Source: DAOTVS01 sp034436375
Lineage (GTDB): Bacteria > Chloroflexota > Anaerolineae > SpSt-313
Length of the DNA stretch: 21,567 nt
NCBI GenBank assembly: GCA_034436375.1
Contig: DAOTVS010000164.1
Location: 1 to 21,567, forward strand
Direction: 5' to 3'
The position numbers were made by a program, and so were the translations under genes. Positions 7,404 to 14,348 of this stretch are shown here, piece by piece (position 1 is the stretch's first letter; each line of letters starts with the position of its first letter). The notes beneath the pieces are model-generated. The model did no database searches, was not told the DNA's origin, and worked only from the letters and a program-made list of their open reading frames with translations.

Positions 7404-8426
7404 TCATTCCCTCCTCAGGCGCCGCGGTGGGTGCCCACCATCGAATGTGCTGAAAAACTCGGGGCCCGGCGCCGTCCGCGCCAGGTTGGCATACATCTCA
7501 TCGCTCACAGGCCGGTGCAGGGCATCGTAGGCCAGCAGCACGCCGCCGATCGCCGGCTCGAAGCGGGCGCGCACGATGCGCGCCCGGGGCGCCACGCGGT
7601 GCACGGCCTGGATGAAGGTATCGATCAGGAGCGGCCCCTGCCCCTTCCACACACTGCCGTTGCAGACCACATCAAACTCGAGGGCCTGCATATCAAAGCG
7701 GCGGATGAGGGCCGTGGCGTACTCGGCCAGGATCAGCCCCTCACGGACGATGATCTCGACGGCCACTTCGTCACCCATATCGGCGAGTGCAAACACCAGG
7801 GGGCAAAGCGAAAGGAAGCGCCCGTGGTCGATCTGCCCGGCAAGGTGAGCGCGCAACAGGGCCTCCGGCGTGGGAAAGCCCAGCCGGCCCAACACTACCT
7901 CGGTCAGCCGTGTTGGCTTGCCGCGGCCATCTTCAGCGCGCAGCACAGCCTTGTAGGCTGCCCAGGCAATAGTGCCGGACCCGCCATCATCCTCATAGTA
8001 GCCAAAGGCCCACTCGCGGCCATCGGGGGCGATGGCTGCCGCATTGCAGCCCGTACCGGCCGCCACCACAACGCCAAAAGGCTCAGAGGTGCCTGCCCTC
8101 AAGCCCGCGAAGGTATCGTTTTTGACCACTACCTGCCGGGCGATCCCCGCTTGCGCCAGGAACGCCTGGCGCGCTGTATGATCCTCCGGCCAGTCGGCGC
8201 CAGCCAGGGCCATGGCCGCCATGGCCACTTCGGAGGCCAGCACGCCGGCTTGCCGCAGCGCCTCCTGCACCGTGGCCACGACCACACCCATAGGCGTCTC
8301 CAACCCCTCGTTACCCAACCAGTTGGAGCCGCCCCCGCGTGCGGCCCCCAGAATGTGACCCCGGCCATCAGCGACCAGAGCGATCGTTTTGGTAGTGCCG
8401 CCATCGACGCCGATCACATAGTCCAT
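7404..8426 (-). CDS. BadF/BadG/BcrA-type ATPase, N-acetylglucosamine kinase-like sugar kinase
   Basis: The protein has 340 residues. The ATG at 8426 has GAGG five to six bases upstream; the open frame begins with a TTG at 8447. It has an actin-like ATPase fold: phosphate-1 loop IGVDGGTTKT (5-14), NDT (103-105), phosphate-2 loop AAGTGC (122-127) and EDDGGSG (145-151). Relatives phosphorylate N-acetylglucosamine or other amino sugars and sugars at a hydroxyl group using ATP. Other family members activate 2-hydroxyacyl dehydratases through an Fe-S cluster, but the paired cysteines needed for that are not evident. The stop lies two bases before, or overlaps, the start of the GH4 gene, so the two are almost certainly translated together. 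The inferred job is phosphorylating the imported glycoside or its released sugar. Substrate specificity cannot be read from the sequence. Confidence 0.82.
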   Translation of the reverse strand: MDYVIGVDGGTTKTIALVADGRGHILGAARGGGSNWLGNEGLETPMGVVVATVQEALRQAGVLASEVAMAAMALAGADWPEDHTARQAFLAQAGIARQVVVKNDTFAGLRAGTSEPFGVVVAAGTGCNAAAIAPDGREWAFGYYEDDGGSGTIAWAAYKAVLRAEDGRGKPTRLTEVVLGRLGFPTPEALLRAHLAGQIDHGRFLSLCPLVFALADMGDEVAVEIIVREGLILAEYATALIRRFDMQALEFDVVCNGSVWKGQGPLLIDTFIQAVHRVAPRARIVRARFEPAIGGVLLAYDALHRPVSDEMYANLARTAPGPEFFSTFDGGHPPRRLRRE

Positions 8427-8457
8427 GCTGACCTCAGTGCGTGACAAGTATTCCGTA

Positions 8458-8571
8458 ATGCGTAATCCGTAAAGGCGCCATGCTGCATCTGGTGTTGCTC
8501 AATGAGGCTCTGCAGGCACAAGCTACACGGAGCAACAGGCACAACGCCTTGCGTCCTTACGAATTACGCAT
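8458..8571. repeat. Nested inverted-repeat element in the kinase/permease gap
   Basis: Three stem segments are nested. ATGCGTAATCCGTAA (8458-8472) pairs with TTACGAATTACGCAT (8557-8571) with one mismatch. AGGCG (8473-8477) pairs with CGCCT (8545-8549). TGTTGCTC (8493-8500) pairs with GAGCAACA (8530-8537). The element occupies almost the whole 158-base gap between the permease stop and the kinase start and has no coding potential that looks real. It may attenuate or process the operon mRNA, or be a mobile repeat. Confidence 0.6.
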
Positions 8572-8584
8572 CACGCATTACGCT

Positions 8585-9475
8585 TCATCCCTTCAATCCC
8601 GTCATCGTGATACCCTCGATGAACTGGCGCTGCGCCAGGAAGAAGATGGTGACCATCGGCACCGTGATCACCATGGCCGCGGCCATGAGCAAGTTCCACT
8701 TGCGCTCACTGCGGCCCAAAAAGGCAAAGAGGCCCAACGAGAGCGGGAAAAGGTCCGTATTGTTCAGGTAGATCACGGGACCCATAAAATCATTCCAGCA
8801 GCCCATAAAGTTGAAGAGCACCACTACCAATAGAGCCGGTTTCATCAGGGGCAGCATGATGCGCAGCAGGATGTGCGCTTCGCTAGCCCCGTCCACACGC
8901 GCCGCATCACTCAGGTCCCAGGGCAGGGTCATCATGAACTGGCGTAGCATGAAAATGTAAAAAGCGCCACCGCCAAAGGATGGGATGATGAGGGGCTTGT
9001 ACGAGCCGATCCAGCCCAACCACTTGAAGATCAGGTAGGTGGGCACCATCGTCACCACGCCCGGGATCATCATCGTCGCCAGGGTAGCGGCAAACAGGAT
9101 GCTGCGCCCACGGAAGGGGATGCGCGCAAAGGCATAGGCCGCCATGGCGCTGGCAACAGTCACGCCAATGGTCGACAACACCGAGTACTGAAGGCTGTTC
9201 CCCAACAAGCGCAGAAAGGGGAACCCCGGATGTGTGAGCGCATCCGGATAGTTGGACCACATGATCGGGTGAGGGACCCACGTCAGCGGATAGGTGAAGA
9301 CCTGGCTCATGGGCTTGAGCGAGGTGATCACGAGCCACAGGAACGGCACAAAAAAGGCGATGCCAACGAGCGTAAGCAGCGTGTAAGAGATGGCCCCGGG
9401 CAGCGTGCGGCGCACAAACCGGCGCCAGTGCAACGAGCGGGCTGCCGGTTTGACAGTTGCGGACTGGGCGCTCAT
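8585..9475 (-). CDS. Carbohydrate ABC transporter permease, MalG/UgpE-type
   Basis: The protein has 296 residues with six predicted membrane helices, typical of the second permease of sugar importers (CUT1 family). The cytoplasmic EAA loop, where the ATPase docks, reads DAARVDGASEAHILLRIMLP (190-209). The N-terminus is basic and cytoplasmic (residues 1-28). The ATG has GGAGG six bases upstream. Its start overlaps the stop of the preceding permease gene as ATGA (9472-9475), so translation is coupled and the two subunits should be made in equal amounts. It works with the permease at 9472-10449 and the binding protein at 10595-12157. No ATPase gene is in the window; importers of this family often use a shared MsiK/MalK-type ATPase encoded elsewhere. 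The transported sugar is not known. Confidence 0.92.
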   Translation of the reverse strand: MSAQSATVKPAARSLHWRRFVRRTLPGAISYTLLTLVGIAFFVPFLWLVITSLKPMSQVFTYPLTWVPHPIMWSNYPDALTHPGFPFLRLLGNSLQYSVLSTIGVTVASAMAAYAFARIPFRGRSILFAATLATMMIPGVVTMVPTYLIFKWLGWIGSYKPLIIPSFGGGAFYIFMLRQFMMTLPWDLSDAARVDGASEAHILLRIMLPLMKPALLVVVLFNFMGCWNDFMGPVIYLNNTDLFPLSLGLFAFLGRSERKWNLLMAAAMVITVPMVTIFFLAQRQFIEGITMTGLKG

Positions 9476-10449
9476 CGCATGCCTCCCTCATAGTATACCC
9501 AACGGCCCGAGCTGCGGAAAATGGCCAGGGTCAGGAGCATGATGACGATAAAAAGGACCACGGCCATGGCCGAGGCATAACCCATCTGGAAGTAGCGGAA
9601 AGCCTGGGCATATAGATAGACCATATACATCAGCATCGATTGCAAGGGCCCCCCTGCGGTGCCCGATGCACCACCAGAGAGGTCACTACCACCGCTGCCG
9701 GCCACAAAGGCTGCCGTGAATACCTGGAAAGAGCCGAGAAAGCTCATGACCAGGTTGAAGAGGACCACCGGCGAGATCATGGGCATGGTGATGCGCCAGA
9801 AACGGCGCCACGCCGAGGCCCCATCGATCAGTGAGGCCTCGATCAGCTCGTGCGGCACTTCTTTCAAGCTGGCCAGGAAAATGAGCGTGGCCGAACCGAT
9901 GCCCCACATCGACATGATCAGCAGCGCTGGCTTGGACCAATTTGCATCAGCAAACCATCCCGGCGCCGGCAGGCCCAGGAACCGCAGCACGGTATTCAGC
10001 AATCCCTGGCGGGGGTCCATGATCAGCATCCACAATAGTGTGCCCGCCACTGGCGGCACCAGAGAGGGCAGGTAATAGATCGTGCGAAAGATGCCTATTC
10101 CCCTGACCTGCGCGTTGAGGAGCACAGCAAGCGCCAACGAGCTGAGCATGCCCAGCGGCACGGAGAGCACTGTGTAGTAGAGACTGTTGTAGACGCTTGT
10201 GAGCAACCGCGGGTCGCGAGTGAACATGGTCACATAGTTGGTGAATCCAATGAAGCGCGGCGGCTGGATGACGTTATACTTGGTGAGCGAAAAGTAGAAC
10301 GACGCCAGTGTCGGATAGAGAGTGAAAATCAGGATACTGAGGATCCACGGCAAAAGAAAGAGGTAGCCGACGACATCAGTCCGCAGTTGCTTTGGCAGGC
10401 GCGACCAGGGTCCCCTCGGCCTGCCGCGAGGCCTTGCTATCGTTGTCAT
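9472..10449 (-). CDS. Carbohydrate ABC transporter permease, MalF/UgpA/LacF-type
   Basis: The protein has 325 residues. The ATG at 10449 (MTTIARPRG) is preferred; the open frame extends far upstream but overlaps the binding-protein gene out of frame. There is only a weak AAGG-type ribosome site. About six membrane helices are present, starting with VVGYLFLLPWILSILIFTLYP (residues 26-46). The EAA loop reads EASLIDGASAWRRFWRITMP (204-223). Between the last two helices the outside loop carries a flexible Gly/Ser-rich stretch (about 250-267, AGSGGSDLSGGASGTAGGP) where relatives usually have only a short GGP turn. It pairs with the MalG-type permease through an ATGA overlap. A 145-base gap with a strong hairpin separates it from the binding-protein gene, an arrangement that commonly gives more binding protein than permease. 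Confidence 0.9.
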   Translation of the reverse strand: MTTIARPRGRPRGPWSRLPKQLRTDVVGYLFLLPWILSILIFTLYPTLASFYFSLTKYNVIQPPRFIGFTNYVTMFTRDPRLLTSVYNSLYYTVLSVPLGMLSSLALAVLLNAQVRGIGIFRTIYYLPSLVPPVAGTLLWMLIMDPRQGLLNTVLRFLGLPAPGWFADANWSKPALLIMSMWGIGSATLIFLASLKEVPHELIEASLIDGASAWRRFWRITMPMISPVVLFNLVMSFLGSFQVFTAAFVAGSGGSDLSGGASGTAGGPLQSMLMYMVYLYAQAFRYFQMGYASAMAVVLFIVIMLLTLAIFRSSGRWVYYEGGMR

Positions 10450-10544
10450 AGCCTTACCCTTGCAGTGATGGCGAGCCCCAGCTTCTTTTGCATCGGCCGC
10501 CCCGGACTCGCCACGGGTAGCACGGCGGCCTGCCCCAGATGCCA

Positions 10545-10586
10545 CTGTCGGTGGCGGAGCAGCGCTTGCCGCTCCGCCACCGACAG
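10545..10586 (-). promoter_or_regulatory. Strong stem-loop directly after the binding-protein gene
   Basis: CTGTCGGTGGCGGAGC (10545-10560) and GCTCCGCCACCGACAG (10571-10586) are perfect 16-bp inverted arms around a 10-base loop. In the mRNA the hairpin begins eight bases after the stop codon of the binding-protein gene and precedes the permease genes. No U-tract follows. A 3'-end-protecting or partial-termination hairpin that raises binding-protein expression over permease expression is the likeliest role. Confidence 0.65.
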
Positions 10587-10594
10587 CAAGACAG

Positions 10595-12157
10595 CTACTT
10601 GCTGTTGACGGTTTCTTCCAGCTTGGCAGTAACCGTCTGCTGCGCCTGGTCGAGCACGTCTTTGGCGCTGGCCTTCTTGTGCATGACCTGGTCCACGGCG
10701 CGGGAGATCTCGTCGGTCGCGAAATTGTCCACCGGCGAGCTCCACTGCACCACCACATAGGGCAGCTGGCTGCGGATGAAATTGGAGATGTCCATCGCCT
10801 TTTCCTGCCCAACACGAGCGACCAGGTCCTTGGGCGCCCGGTCCGTGGGGAATTTCTTCCAGACGGGATAGTCGGCCCAGCGATCCCACCACTCGTACTG
10901 GCCTTCGGTGGCAAAATAGGCCGATAGAGCAAAGCCTTCCTTCGGATGCTTGGCCCCCATCGGGACAAACATCAGGTTGGGCCAGTTCGACGTCGCTACC
11001 GGCATGCCGTTGGGGGTACCGCTGGGGCCTGTGGGCATGGGGGCCACTTCGTACTTGATCTCGGGCGGAGTATGGGTCACCGACCACAGGCCGTCATTGA
11101 TGATGGCCTGCAGCTTCATGCCAAAGGCAGCCTCCGGGTAGGCGCTGGAAAAGTTGCCCTGAGCGTTGAACTTGTCGATGTCGCCCTTGTACATGTCATC
11201 AAGCCACTTGACCCAGTACTCGACCACTTCGATGTTTTTGGGATGGTTGATGGAATACTTTTCTCCATCCCACACTCCGCCGCCGTTGGCAGCAAACTGC
11301 CCGGGCCAGGTCCAGTTCTGGCTCCAGGGGTTGGCGCCGGCCATCATGACCTTGTCGCCGTCATACTTGGTAACCTTGGCCGACCATTCTTTCACCTGGT
11401 CCCACGTCTTAGGCATGCTGGCGCGGTCAGTCGGCAGGCCAGCTTCCTGAAGCACGTCGGTGTTGTAATACATGGCATCGGGGCTGCCGTTGAGGACCAA
11501 CCCCCAGGTCTTGCCGTTCCATTGCACCTGGGCCAGGGCAGCCGGCTCAAAAGCGTCCTTGTTGGCCACGGGATCAGCATCCATCATATCATCGAGCTGC
11601 ATGCAGGTGCCGTTCGCGGCATAGACGATGGGCGAGCTATAGTGGTAGATGCAATCAGGCGGATCGCCGGAGGCCATGCGCATCATGATCGCTTCATCAA
11701 AAGCTCCGGTGTAGGCGCTGGAGGGCGTATATTTGACAAAGATGTTGGGGTTCTTCTCCATGAACGCCTTGATGATCCAGTAGTGTGGCTGGGTCTTGTC
11801 TTCGATGACCGTGCCAAAGGCTGACATCATCTCGACGATCGTCTTTCCGGCCGCGCGGGCCGCGTCCTCGTCCTGCTTCATCTGGGCGTTGAACTGGTCC
11901 TGGGTCATGCTAAAGACTTTTTGGGCATCGGCAGCCTGCTGGGCCGCCGCTGCGATCGCATCTTCGGTAGCCTGGGCATTCTGGACTGCCGCCGTTGCAT
12001 CTGCATTGGCCGTAGGCACCTCGGTCGCCGCCGCAGCAGTCGCCGCCGCAGTCGGTGATGCCGATGGCGTCGGCGCGCAGGCGGCCATGATCGCTGTGCC
12101 GCTGATCAGACCGGCCCAGCGCAGAAAAGCTCGACGCGAGACATTCTTGGCAGACAT
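10595..12157 (-). CDS. Extracellular sugar-binding lipoprotein of an ABC importer (Tat-type signal)
   Basis: The protein has 520 residues, with AGGAG six bases before the ATG. The N-terminus SRRAFLRWAGLISGTAIMAAC has a twin-arginine motif (Arg8-Arg9) and a lipobox with Cys27. The protein is therefore expected to be exported folded through Tat and anchored by lipid on the outer face of the cytoplasmic membrane. Residues 28-80 are an Ala/Thr/Pro-rich spacer. The rest resembles family 1 solute-binding proteins: HYWIIKAFMEKNPNI near the start of the domain, GLVLNGSPDAMYYNTDVLQEAGL, TWDQVKEW, and many exposed Trp and Tyr that often line sugar sites. At 520 residues it is longer than typical maltose-type binding proteins, mostly because of the spacer and the inserted DEDAARAAGKTIVEMMS region. 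The ligand is unknown; context suggests a glycoside or modified sugar. Confidence 0.9.
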   Translation of the reverse strand: MSAKNVSRRAFLRWAGLISGTAIMAACAPTPSASPTAAATAAAATEVPTANADATAAVQNAQATEDAIAAAAQQAADAQKVFSMTQDQFNAQMKQDEDAARAAGKTIVEMMSAFGTVIEDKTQPHYWIIKAFMEKNPNIFVKYTPSSAYTGAFDEAIMMRMASGDPPDCIYHYSSPIVYAANGTCMQLDDMMDADPVANKDAFEPAALAQVQWNGKTWGLVLNGSPDAMYYNTDVLQEAGLPTDRASMPKTWDQVKEWSAKVTKYDGDKVMMAGANPWSQNWTWPGQFAANGGGVWDGEKYSINHPKNIEVVEYWVKWLDDMYKGDIDKFNAQGNFSSAYPEAAFGMKLQAIINDGLWSVTHTPPEIKYEVAPMPTGPSGTPNGMPVATSNWPNLMFVPMGAKHPKEGFALSAYFATEGQYEWWDRWADYPVWKKFPTDRAPKDLVARVGQEKAMDISNFIRSQLPYVVVQWSSPVDNFATDEISRAVDQVMHKKASAKDVLDQAQQTVTAKLEETVNSK

Positions 12158-12334
12158 GCTGTACTCCTTCTGAAGAGGAAAGTGACCATCGGAACTGCAC
12201 TATTCACCCACGTATGGACGTTCGGCAAGCCCTGAATGTAGGCCTCTCCCGCATGCCTCCTTCCATGTGATCCATCTGGCGGGCCGATGCCTCGGCCGGT
12301 CACACCGATAGATCTGTGTGCCTGCTGCCAGAAC
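12158..12334 (-). other. Intergenic gap upstream of the binding-protein gene
   Basis: This 177-base stretch lies between the isomerase stop and the binding-protein start. It contains a small perfect stem, GGCCGA-N4-TCGGCC (12282-12297), and an orphan Shine-Dalgarno-like AAGGAGG near 12255-12262 with no start codon at a usable distance. I found no -35/-10 pair good enough to claim, so whether a second promoter drives the transporter genes is open. Confidence 0.35.
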
Positions 12335-13117
12335 TTAGCCCCACAAGCGGCGCAGCAGCTCGGCGCTGGCGATAATATCCGCAGTTGGGTCGTGATCGCT
12401 GGTTTCGATCTCGATGCTCAGCCAGCCGTCATAGCCAACGGCCTTGAGCGCGCCGATGACCCCCGGCACATCGACGATGCCCTGCCCCAGAGCGCAGCAC
12501 TCATGCGAGCCGACGGCGGGCACATCTTTGAAATGGACGTGGATAACCTTCTTGCGCAGCTCGCGGATAGCCTGCACGGGGTCGCCACCCTGAGCGGCCA
12601 TATTGCCGGTATCAATGGCGGCGCCAACCCAGCTATTGCCGCCCTGAATGGCCGAGAGAATCTCGTCGCCACCCTTCTCGCCGCCATTCTCAAAGCCCAC
12701 GCGCACAGCATAATGCGAGCACAGCGGCCCTAGCTGGCGCACCGTACTCGCAGGCAGGTGGCCCGCGATGAGCGGCGCCTTGAGCAGATGCGCGATCTGG
12801 AAGGCCTCCTCAGCCGCATAGGGCTCACGGCTGGGATCGGCGATGCCGCCGGCGCAGGCACTGCAGACCATGTTGCGCTCGCTCAGCCGCTGGCGGACAG
12901 CGCTGGCCAGGGCGGGCGTCAAGTTGGCTGCTGCCACGTGCGGGAACCAGATCTCGAGCCCATCCAGCCGGGCGGGAGCCAGCCGCTCCAACAGGCTGTC
13001 GAGCGTCGGTAGCAGGGGCGCAGCCTCGATCGCCTTGCTCGCGGCGCCCCAATCAAACTTCCCCGGGTAGCCCAGGAGGTCCATCACATAGCTGGCGGTA
13101 ACGCAAGAGAGCCTCAA
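12335..13117 (-). CDS. Sugar phosphate isomerase/epimerase-like TIM-barrel protein
   Basis: The protein has 260 residues starting from a TTG codon at 13117 (MRLSCVTASYVMDLLG). That start is chosen because AGGAGG lies seven bases upstream and the sequence then opens like a beta strand of this family; the frame is open further upstream but without a matching site. The xylose-isomerase-like barrel carries the expected metal ligands: Glu143 (GFENGGEKGG), Asp169 (AIDTGN), His193 or His195 (IHVHFKD) and Glu236 or Glu238 (SIEIE). Relatives epimerise or isomerise keto-sugars, or dehydrate inositol derivatives, using a divalent metal. It lies 55 bases after the Gfo/Idh/MocA gene, a very common partner: the dehydrogenase makes a keto-sugar that the barrel enzyme rearranges. 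The exact substrate is unknown. Confidence 0.85.
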   Translation of the reverse strand: MRLSCVTASYVMDLLGYPGKFDWGAASKAIEAAPLLPTLDSLLERLAPARLDGLEIWFPHVAAANLTPALASAVRQRLSERNMVCSACAGGIADPSREPYAAEEAFQIAHLLKAPLIAGHLPASTVRQLGPLCSHYAVRVGFENGGEKGGDEILSAIQGGNSWVGAAIDTGNMAAQGGDPVQAIRELRKKVIHVHFKDVPAVGSHECCALGQGIVDVPGVIGALKAVGYDGWLSIEIETSDHDPTADIIASAELLRRLWG

Positions 13118-13134
13118 AGCTTCTCCTCCTTGAA

Positions 13135-13169
13135 GGCTAGACTCAAAGTCTTGGAGACTCTGCCTAGCC
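13135..13169. repeat. Short inverted repeat with a 15-base motif shared with 21391-21405
   Basis: GGCTAG (13135-13140) and CTAGCC (13164-13169) bracket AAAGTCTTGGAGACT (13145-13159), which itself contains AGTCT/AGACT arms. The same 15-mer, followed by a similar (C)TGCCTA, occurs after the PfkB kinase gene. This repeat fills most of the gap between the dehydrogenase stop and the isomerase ribosome binding site. It is likely a dispersed genomic repeat. Confidence 0.55.
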
Positions 13170-13172
13170 CCG

Positions 13173-14240
13173 CTAGAACGTGGAGCTGATCTCCACCACT
13201 CTCCCTGTGTGCGCCGACTCAAGCGCGCCCAACAGCACCTCGAGCACATGGCGGCCATGTGGACCGTTGTTCACCGGCTGCTTGCCGGTGCGGATGCAAT
13301 CGAGCCAGTGCGGCAGGCCGGCGGCTACACCCAGCTTGTCATAGAGCGAGGGCGGCAGATGATCGACCTGCCAGCGCGCATCGCCCTGATGCCAGACCGC
13401 GATCTCATCATCCAGAAACTGGGGCGTGGTGAGCGAGCCGCGGTCGCCAAAGAACTGCATATTCGGCAAGCGCGAGCTGAGGACGTTGTAACTGGTATTG
13501 ACGGAGGCGAAAACGCCGTCGCCGAAATCGAGCACCATCGGTATGGTATCTTCGGTCTCTACTTTGAGCGTCTTGCCGCGCACGGGGCCGGCGGTCATCA
13601 CCACCTCAGGGATCGATACGGCAGCCATGGCTGTGACCCGCTTCACCGGCCCGAGGACATGGGTCAGGATCTGCACCGGGTATACGGAGAGATCGAAGAG
13701 CGGCCCGGCGCCCGGCTGGTAGAACCAGGTCGGGTCAGAGGTGTAGCCATCCCAGCGAGCCGGGCCATGATGGGCGCCCAGCGCGGTGACCAGGGTAATC
13801 TTGCCAATCTCGCCCGCCTGGATCATTTTCTTGGCCTGTTGGAAGGGCGAGAGCAGGATCGTTGAGGGCGCGCAGGAGAGGATCAGGTTCTTCTCTTGCG
13901 CCAGGGCCACCATACGGTCCGCTGTGGGCAGGTCCACCGCCATGACCTTCTCGACATAGACGTGCTTGCCCGCCTCCAACCCCGCCACGCACAGCGGCCC
14001 GTGAGGCACCATGTCGGTGAGCACGAGCACACCGCTGCATTCGGTATGGGCTAACATCGCCTCGGCATCCGTAAAGGCCTGGTGGGCGCCATACTCGGCC
14101 TTGGCCTTTTCCGCTCGGGCTGGGTTCACGTCGCAGACCGCCGCCAGTTCTATCTGATCCGCCATGGCTTTGATTGCCGGCAGATAACTGCGATTGGCGA
14201 TGTCGCCACAGCCCACCACAGCAAGCTTGATCTTCTCCAT
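13173..14240 (-). CDS. Gfo/Idh/MocA-family NAD(P)-dependent sugar oxidoreductase
   Basis: The protein has 355 residues. The ATG at 14240 (MEKIKLAVVGCGDIA) begins right at the Rossmann strand, as is normal for this family; the open frame upstream is not credible. The dinucleotide site GCGDIA covers residues 10-15, with acidic CDVNP (36-40) after the second strand. The EKP catalytic motif appears as EKV (97-99), keeping the catalytic Lys98 but replacing the usual Pro. GPLFDLSVYPVQILTHVLGPV is the usual substrate-side helix of the C-terminal domain. These enzymes oxidise or reduce a hydroxyl of a sugar, inositol or glycoside. Weak ribosome site (AGG 11 bases upstream). It lies between the MttB-like gene and the isomerase gene. 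The inferred role is producing a keto-sugar intermediate from the imported substrate. Confidence 0.9.
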   Translation of the reverse strand: MEKIKLAVVGCGDIANRSYLPAIKAMADQIELAAVCDVNPARAEKAKAEYGAHQAFTDAEAMLAHTECSGVLVLTDMVPHGPLCVAGLEAGKHVYVEKVMAVDLPTADRMVALAQEKNLILSCAPSTILLSPFQQAKKMIQAGEIGKITLVTALGAHHGPARWDGYTSDPTWFYQPGAGPLFDLSVYPVQILTHVLGPVKRVTAMAAVSIPEVVMTAGPVRGKTLKVETEDTIPMVLDFGDGVFASVNTSYNVLSSRLPNMQFFGDRGSLTTPQFLDDEIAVWHQGDARWQVDHLPPSLYDKLGVAAGLPHWLDCIRTGKQPVNNGPHGRHVLEVLLGALESAHTGRVVEISSTF

Positions 14241-14315
14241 GCCGCTTTGCCTGCAGCCCTCCCCGGGTGCAGGCCTCCTCCTTTCGCCTGAACGGACCTG
14301 GACCTGGCAGTCTGC

Positions 14316-14348
14316 GGATACTGTCAAGTCTGCCAATATACAGTATCC
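14316..14348. promoter_or_regulatory. Perfect 9-bp inverted repeat at the end of the MttB-like gene
   Basis: GGATACTGT (14316-14324) and ACAGTATCC (14340-14348) are perfect inverted arms around 15 bases, and the second arm touches the TAG stop codon (14350-14348). In the mRNA it would form a stem-loop right after the MttB-like gene, about 75 bases before the dehydrogenase start. It could reduce downstream expression or be a protein-binding site. There is no T-tract. Confidence 0.45.

Noticed and set aside
6235..7530. 431-residue plus-strand open frame opposite the GH4 gene
   Set aside because: It is the complement of a clear GH4 gene. The translation is rich in His, Gln and Arg with no recognisable fold, as expected for a shadow frame in G+C-rich DNA.
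12240..12262. Small leader peptide upstream of the binding-protein gene
   Set aside because: There is an AAGGAGG and a nearby ATG, but the ATG is one or two bases from it, too close to be used, and the 16-codon frame has no special feature.
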